64,000 nucleotides of DNA, taken from NCBI GenBank assembly GCA_934148535.1, contig CAKPDF010000004.1, forward strand, positions 1-64,000, given 5' to 3'. Positions within the stretch are counted from its first letter, which is position 1; every line of letters starts with the position of its first letter. The DNA comes from an uncultured Bacilli bacterium. GTDB taxonomy: Bacteria; Bacillota_I; Bacilli_A; RF39; UBA660. Of this stretch, positions 60,493 to 64,000 are shown in pieces. Under the pieces are notes generated by a model. It was not told the origin of the DNA and ran no database searches. It saw only the letters and a program-made list of their open reading frames with translations. The position numbers and the translations under genes were made by a program.

Positions 60493-63279
60493 TTATTGAA
60501 TAGTGACTGTTCTCTCTATTTTATATGCTTTGCCTTCATAAGTTGCTATATAAGTAATAGTATGAGTTCCAGATTCAGAAATTTCATTGATTTTTCTAGT
60601 AATGTCACTAATAGAACTAACAATGTTGTCATCTACCTTATATGAAAATGTACATTCACTAGTAATATCTTTACCATCTTTAGAAACTTTAACACCACTA
60701 TCATTATAATTACCTTTTTGAATAGTTAAAGCACTATTACCATTAAGTCTAATAGAAACATCAGTAGTACTAGAACCGTTATTACCACCATTAGAACCAC
60801 CACTAGCAACAACTTTAGTAGATACACCATCACTAGCATTAGCAGTAAAGTTTTTATATTGTGCCTTTACAATAACAGTAAGATTACCACCACTACTAGG
60901 CTTAAATGTATAAGAATTAGTATTAGTAAATCCAACTTGTGTAGTATTTCCAGAACTATCTTTTACATAAATTCCATAGCCAAATCCACCTAAAGTATTT
61001 TGATTATAACTAAGTCGTTCAGATAAGAAATTCGAAGTACCATTACCAAATACTTTCTGACTAAAGTATTCTTTCAAATAATCTTCCTTAACAACATCAG
61101 GCTTATTCTCAGTCCAAGTAACAGTAACACTATTACCACTTGTTGTAACCTTTAATCCAGTAACATCACCTAATTTTGAAAATCTACTAGAAACCTCAGT
61201 AGGTTGAGCTCCCTTTATAAAATACTCAGTACGAATTAAATCAGAAGGAGTATAATCACTAGGAAGTTGAGCAGGCCAAGTACCAAATTCCACTTGAGAA
61301 GCAACAACAGAACTAGGAGCCTTAAATTCATCTTTACAAACTGGAATATACTTCATAATAGCTCTCATCAATTGATCCTTTGGTGTACCAACAGTACTAT
61401 AATGTTCACTAGATATCTCGTCATATCCATACCATAAAGCAAATGAATACTCAGGAGTATAACCAACAGACCATAAATCATTAACAGCACTACCAGGTAA
61501 TCCATATTTTTGTAAAACTGTATCAGGATAATTTGAAGTACCAGTTTTAACAGCAACAGTGCCAGCATATCCATTAGTACCACCACTAAATCCATTAGTA
61601 GCAGCATAATGTAAAACATTAGTCATTAAATATGCAGTAGAGTCTTTCATAACTTGTTTTCTCTCAGAAGTCATATCTTTTTCCTCTCCAGTCTCACGAT
61701 AAACAATCTTAGAAACTGTATAAGGTTCAGCATAATAACCACCATTAGCAAATGCAGCATAAGCACCAGCCATCTGTAAAGTAGTAACACCCTTATCAAG
61801 ACCACCTATAGCATAAGACTCATAAGCAGTATCTTTTAAATTAATTCCAAGACTTTGAACGAATTTAACAACATTTTTTGCACCAACCTGTTGAAAAGCC
61901 TTAACGGCAGGAACATTTCTAGAAACAGCGACAGCCTGTTTTAATGTTATAAGCCCTTGATAGCCACCATCCCAGTTATTAACATTAATACCACCAGTAT
62001 AACTCCAAGCCTCATCATTAAATAATTCATAAGTAGAAAAATTATTATATTCAAATCCAGGTCCATATGCAAATATTGGTTTAGCCGTAGAACCAGGTTG
62101 TCTATAAGTTTGTGTAGCATAGTTTAATGTACGAGCACCCTTTCTATTTCTACCCCCACCAATAGCAGCTATAGCGCCTGTTTTAACATCAACAACAGTA
62201 ACACCAGCTTGAACATAATCATCCTTCCAAGTATAATCATCAGTATTACCACTCATAATATTACTAATACCATCTTGAATACTAGTCTTCATATTAGTAT
62301 ATATTTTCATAGGTACATTGTAAGGACTCTCACCAGTCTTTTCTTCAACCTCATCAATTACAGTATCAATATAACTTTGATACTTAGAATCACTATTAGA
62401 TTCTCCAACTAACAAACTCTCTATACTAATACTATTAGCAATATCAGCTTCTTCCTGAGTTATATATCCATGTCTAACCATAAGTTTTAACACAGTACTT
62501 CTTCTCTTAGTAGCACCTTCAGGATTTCTATAAGGATTGTAACCATTAGGAGCTTGGAAAAGTCCTGCAATCATAGAAGCTTCTGCCAAATTCAAATCAG
62601 AAACTGACTTTCCAAAGTAATACTTACTAGCTTCCTCAACACCATAACAGCCGCCACCCAAAGCACTATCGTTAACATAATATTCTATAATTTCCTCTTT
62701 AGTATATTTTTTTTCCATAAAGAACACTGCCAAGTATACATCTCTAAACTTACGAATAATACCCTGAATACCAGATCTCTCAGTAGAAGTTAAATTATTT
62801 TTAACAACTTGCATAGTCAAAGTAGAAGCACCACCAGCACTACTATTACCTAGTACCTGTAAGAAAGCAGCTTTAGTAAATCTAGCAACATCAACACCAT
62901 TGTGTTGGAAGAACCTAGAATCCTCAGTTGCAATTAATGCATCTACGAAAACATCAGGAAGTTTATCATAAGTAACTGACTCACGATTTTCCATACCCAA
63001 AGTAGCATACTCATTCCCATCAGAATCATAAATTATAGACCTATCTTTATTAGCAAGAGCATTAGGATCAAATTCACCAGTAGTAACAACTATATAAAGA
63101 AAGAAACTAAATACTGCTAAAATACAAGCAATAAAACCAATAATACATACAGTAAGTAATATCTTCCACCATTTTCTTCTTTCTTTTTTACCCTTAGATT
63201 TTTTCTTACCCTTAACTACGACATCTTTTTCTTTAGGAACTTGCGTTTTCTTTTTTTTCTTTTTACCTTTAATTTTCAT
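60493..63279 (-). CDS. pbpA1: Class A penicillin-binding protein (PBP1A-like)
   Basis: This bifunctional enzyme polymerises and cross-links peptidoglycan. The 928-residue protein has a Lys-rich cytosolic tail (1-38), a membrane helix (about 40-62), and a GT51 transglycosylase domain with catalytic Glu in ATEDSRFF. The transpeptidase domain has SxxK in PGSTAKP, SxN in SRNVPAVKAF and KTG in VKTGTSNYP. The C-terminus adds a fibronectin-III-like module (VTGLKVTTSGNSVTVTW onward), a Gly/Ser/Asn linker and a second Ig-like domain. The symbol is provisional. The start ATG at 63279 overlaps the recU stop by 11 bases, the recU-ponA order of Bacillus. Confidence 0.93.
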   Translation of the reverse strand: MKIKGKKKKKKTQVPKEKDVVVKGKKKSKGKKERRKWWKILLTVCIIGFIACILAVFSFFLYIVVTTGEFDPNALANKDRSIIYDSDGNEYATLGMENRESVTYDKLPDVFVDALIATEDSRFFQHNGVDVARFTKAAFLQVLGNSSAGGASTLTMQVVKNNLTSTERSGIQGIIRKFRDVYLAVFFMEKKYTKEEIIEYYVNDSALGGGCYGVEEASKYYFGKSVSDLNLAEASMIAGLFQAPNGYNPYRNPEGATKRRSTVLKLMVRHGYITQEEADIANSISIESLLVGESNSDSKYQSYIDTVIDEVEEKTGESPYNVPMKIYTNMKTSIQDGISNIMSGNTDDYTWKDDYVQAGVTVVDVKTGAIAAIGGGRNRKGARTLNYATQTYRQPGSTAKPIFAYGPGFEYNNFSTYELFNDEAWSYTGGINVNNWDGGYQGLITLKQAVAVSRNVPAVKAFQQVGAKNVVKFVQSLGINLKDTAYESYAIGGLDKGVTTLQMAGAYAAFANGGYYAEPYTVSKIVYRETGEEKDMTSERKQVMKDSTAYLMTNVLHYAATNGFSGGTNGYAGTVAVKTGTSNYPDTVLQKYGLPGSAVNDLWSVGYTPEYSFALWYGYDEISSEHYSTVGTPKDQLMRAIMKYIPVCKDEFKAPSSVVASQVEFGTWPAQLPSDYTPSDLIRTEYFIKGAQPTEVSSRFSKLGDVTGLKVTTSGNSVTVTWTENKPDVVKEDYLKEYFSQKVFGNGTSNFLSERLSYNQNTLGGFGYGIYVKDSSGNTTQVGFTNTNSYTFKPSSGGNLTVIVKAQYKNFTANASDGVSTKVVASGGSNGGNNGSSTTDVSIRLNGNSALTIQKGNYNDSGVKVSKDGKDITSECTFSYKVDDNIVSSISDITRKINEISESGTHTITYIATYEGKAYKIERTVTIQ

Positions 63280-63784
63280 TATCACCAACGTCCTTATCTT
63301 TAATATAATTATCAATTATGCCAATGTAATCAAGCCTAGGATTATATTTTAATCCCACTTCAAAACCAACACTCTCAAAATAGTCCAAAGGAATAGATTT
63401 TCTTATATTATTATCCACAAATTCCATTAAATCTTCACCCATTAATACGAAATTACGACTTAACTTAGAAAATCTAACAACTAAAAAAGCAATTCCACCA
63501 TAATAAATAACATTTCTAATATGCTTCATCTGATGAACATGAATATTAGAAAGAGGAAAACTAGTCTTAGAAGCAGTTTCCTTAGCATCAAATTCAATGT
63601 ATTTTCCCTTATAAATTCCATTGTAATCCAAAGTAGAAGGTTCATCAAAGTATGCCTCTTCAATCTTGTTCTGTGGATATTTAACCTTTACAACCTTTAT
63701 CGGAGTAGGCTTCTTATATATCAAAGCAATATTATGATTTCTATAATAAATATTAGTTTGATTTATATCATCCTCTAAAATCAT
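63269..63784 (-). CDS. recU: Holliday junction resolvase RecU, start region disturbed
   Basis: RecU cuts Holliday junctions in recombinational repair and chromosome segregation. The visible 171-residue frame has the nuclease core STLDYNGIYKGKYIEFDAKET and the stalk region TSFPLSNIHVHQ. The conserved N-terminal block SYANRGMILEDDIN starts before the first ATG at 63784: the same frame continues upstream for 17 codons without a standard start. The well-placed ATG at 63831, behind AGGTGAT, is one base out of frame and meets TAA at once. One more G in the GGGG run (63828-63825) would join them. This may be an assembly error, a real mutation, or unusual initiation. Confidence 0.85.
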   Translation of the reverse strand: MILEDDINQTNIYYRNHNIALIYKKPTPIKVVKVKYPQNKIEEAYFDEPSTLDYNGIYKGKYIEFDAKETASKTSFPLSNIHVHQMKHIRNVIYYGGIAFLVVRFSKLSRNFVLMGEDLMEFVDNNIRKSIPLDYFESVGFEVGLKYNPRLDYIGIIDNYIKDKDVGDNEN

Positions 63785-63828
63785 TCCCCTATTAGCATAA
63801 CTAAAATCTTTAAAACTAATATTTACCC

Positions 63829-63841
63829 CATAACATCACCT
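63829..63841 (-). promoter_or_regulatory. Ribosome binding site and ATG of the expected recU start
   Basis: On the minus strand AGGTGAT (63841-63835) is followed after three bases by ATG (63831-63829) and GGG-TAA. The site fits a recU start in all but frame. A TATAAT lies upstream on the same strand (63858-63850 region). Confidence 0.5.
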
Positions 63842-63896
63842 ACAACCTAATTATACTATAAAAACTATGTATTTACTAGAAATTTAACAAATTTAT

Positions 63897-64000
63897 TTGA
63901 CATAAATAATAAGAAAATGTAAAGTGTAAAGTAGAGCGTAAACTACTAATAAAACCAATATAATTACATAATATATAATGATTAATATGAAAAAAATAAT
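63897..64000. other. Right-edge intergenic segment
   Basis: TTGACA at 63897-63902 on the plus strand could be the -35 box of a gene beyond the edge, with a weak -10 (TAAAGT) 17 bases later. An ATG at 63987 followed by Lys codons has no ribosome binding site and cannot be judged. Confidence 0.25.

Noticed and set aside
1..64000. CRISPR array, insertion sequence or prophage
   Set aside because: I saw no regularly spaced repeats, transposase, integrase or phage structural genes, and no target-site duplications. The window reads as stable chromosome.
1..64000. Genetic code 4 (TGA as Trp)
   Set aside because: TGA ends several genes, such as the M23 gene at 3471-3473, and the prfB frameshift site depends on TGA being a stop.
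63987..64000. Start of a further plus-strand gene at the right edge
   Set aside because: ATG followed by Lys codons but no ribosome binding site, and too little sequence to judge.

Overview
The window is a gene-dense, very AT-rich bacterial chromosome segment. Short overlapping genes, AGGTGAT or GGAGG ribosome binding sites, frequent TTG/ATG starts and Bacillus-like synteny (rplI-dnaB...walJ-rlmH; ypmB-like-dnaD-nth; asnS, recU-PBP1A) point to an uncultured, reduced-genome member of the Bacillota (Bacilli/Erysipelotrichia/RF39-like). It is not a true wall-less Mollicute: it encodes a class A penicillin-binding protein, MurF and an M23 endopeptidase. TGA is a stop codon, since the RF2 gene carries the classic programmed frameshift at an in-frame TGA. 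I see no phage, transposon or CRISPR. The species assignment is inference.

Layout. 0.1-5.5 kb: rplI, dnaB, M23 peptidase, walJ, rlmH and a HAD phosphatase. 5.6-9.3 kb: sirtuin (minus strand) divergent from an Hsp20 gene with a CIRCE-like operator between them, then dusB and an RDD membrane protein. 9.3-11.2 kb: a lysyl-tRNA synthetase fused to a C-terminal tRNA-binding domain. 11.3-16.1 kb: an OmpR-type two-component system followed by membrane or secreted proteins, including a C39-like papain-fold protein. 16.2-20.5 kb: a YfcC-like transporter with a Lys/Thr-rich loop, a FIST protein and an aldehyde dehydrogenase. 20.6-22.8 kb: dCMP deaminase, a deoxyribonucleotidase, a degenerate exonuclease-fold protein and tRNA-Arg. 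22.9-27.5 kb: prfB, two YitT proteins and ftsEX. 27.7-33.9 kb: a secreted protein, a transglutaminase-like protein, pcrA, tRNA-Lys/Ile/Glu and a T-box-controlled thrS.

34-42.3 kb: cca, ypmB-like, dnaD, nth, a CYTH protein, the ECF module ecfA-A-T, truA and two unknown genes. 42.4-47.9 kb: parC, murF and a C-terminal processing protease. 48-51 kb: a complete agr-type peptide quorum-sensing locus. agrA-agrC are on the plus strand, convergent with agrB-agrD on the minus strand; the 40-codon agrD is too short for ordinary ORF calling. 51.3-57.2 kb: sufCDSU and sufB, interrupted by a gene for a HipA-fold kinase-like protein with a C-terminal membrane anchor. 57.4-64 kb: a tip-less SSB, an XRE regulator, asnS, a lipoprotein, and PBP1A with recU on the minus strand.

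The most unusual items are the convergent agr locus with its predicted peptide, the membrane-anchored HipA-like protein between sufU and sufB, the LysRS-tRNA-binding-domain fusion, the degenerate first ECF ATPase, a probable frame break at the recU start, a possible ATT-initiated membrane protein, and an attenuator-like RNA fold before parC. All functions are read from motifs and context by eye; no database search was run.
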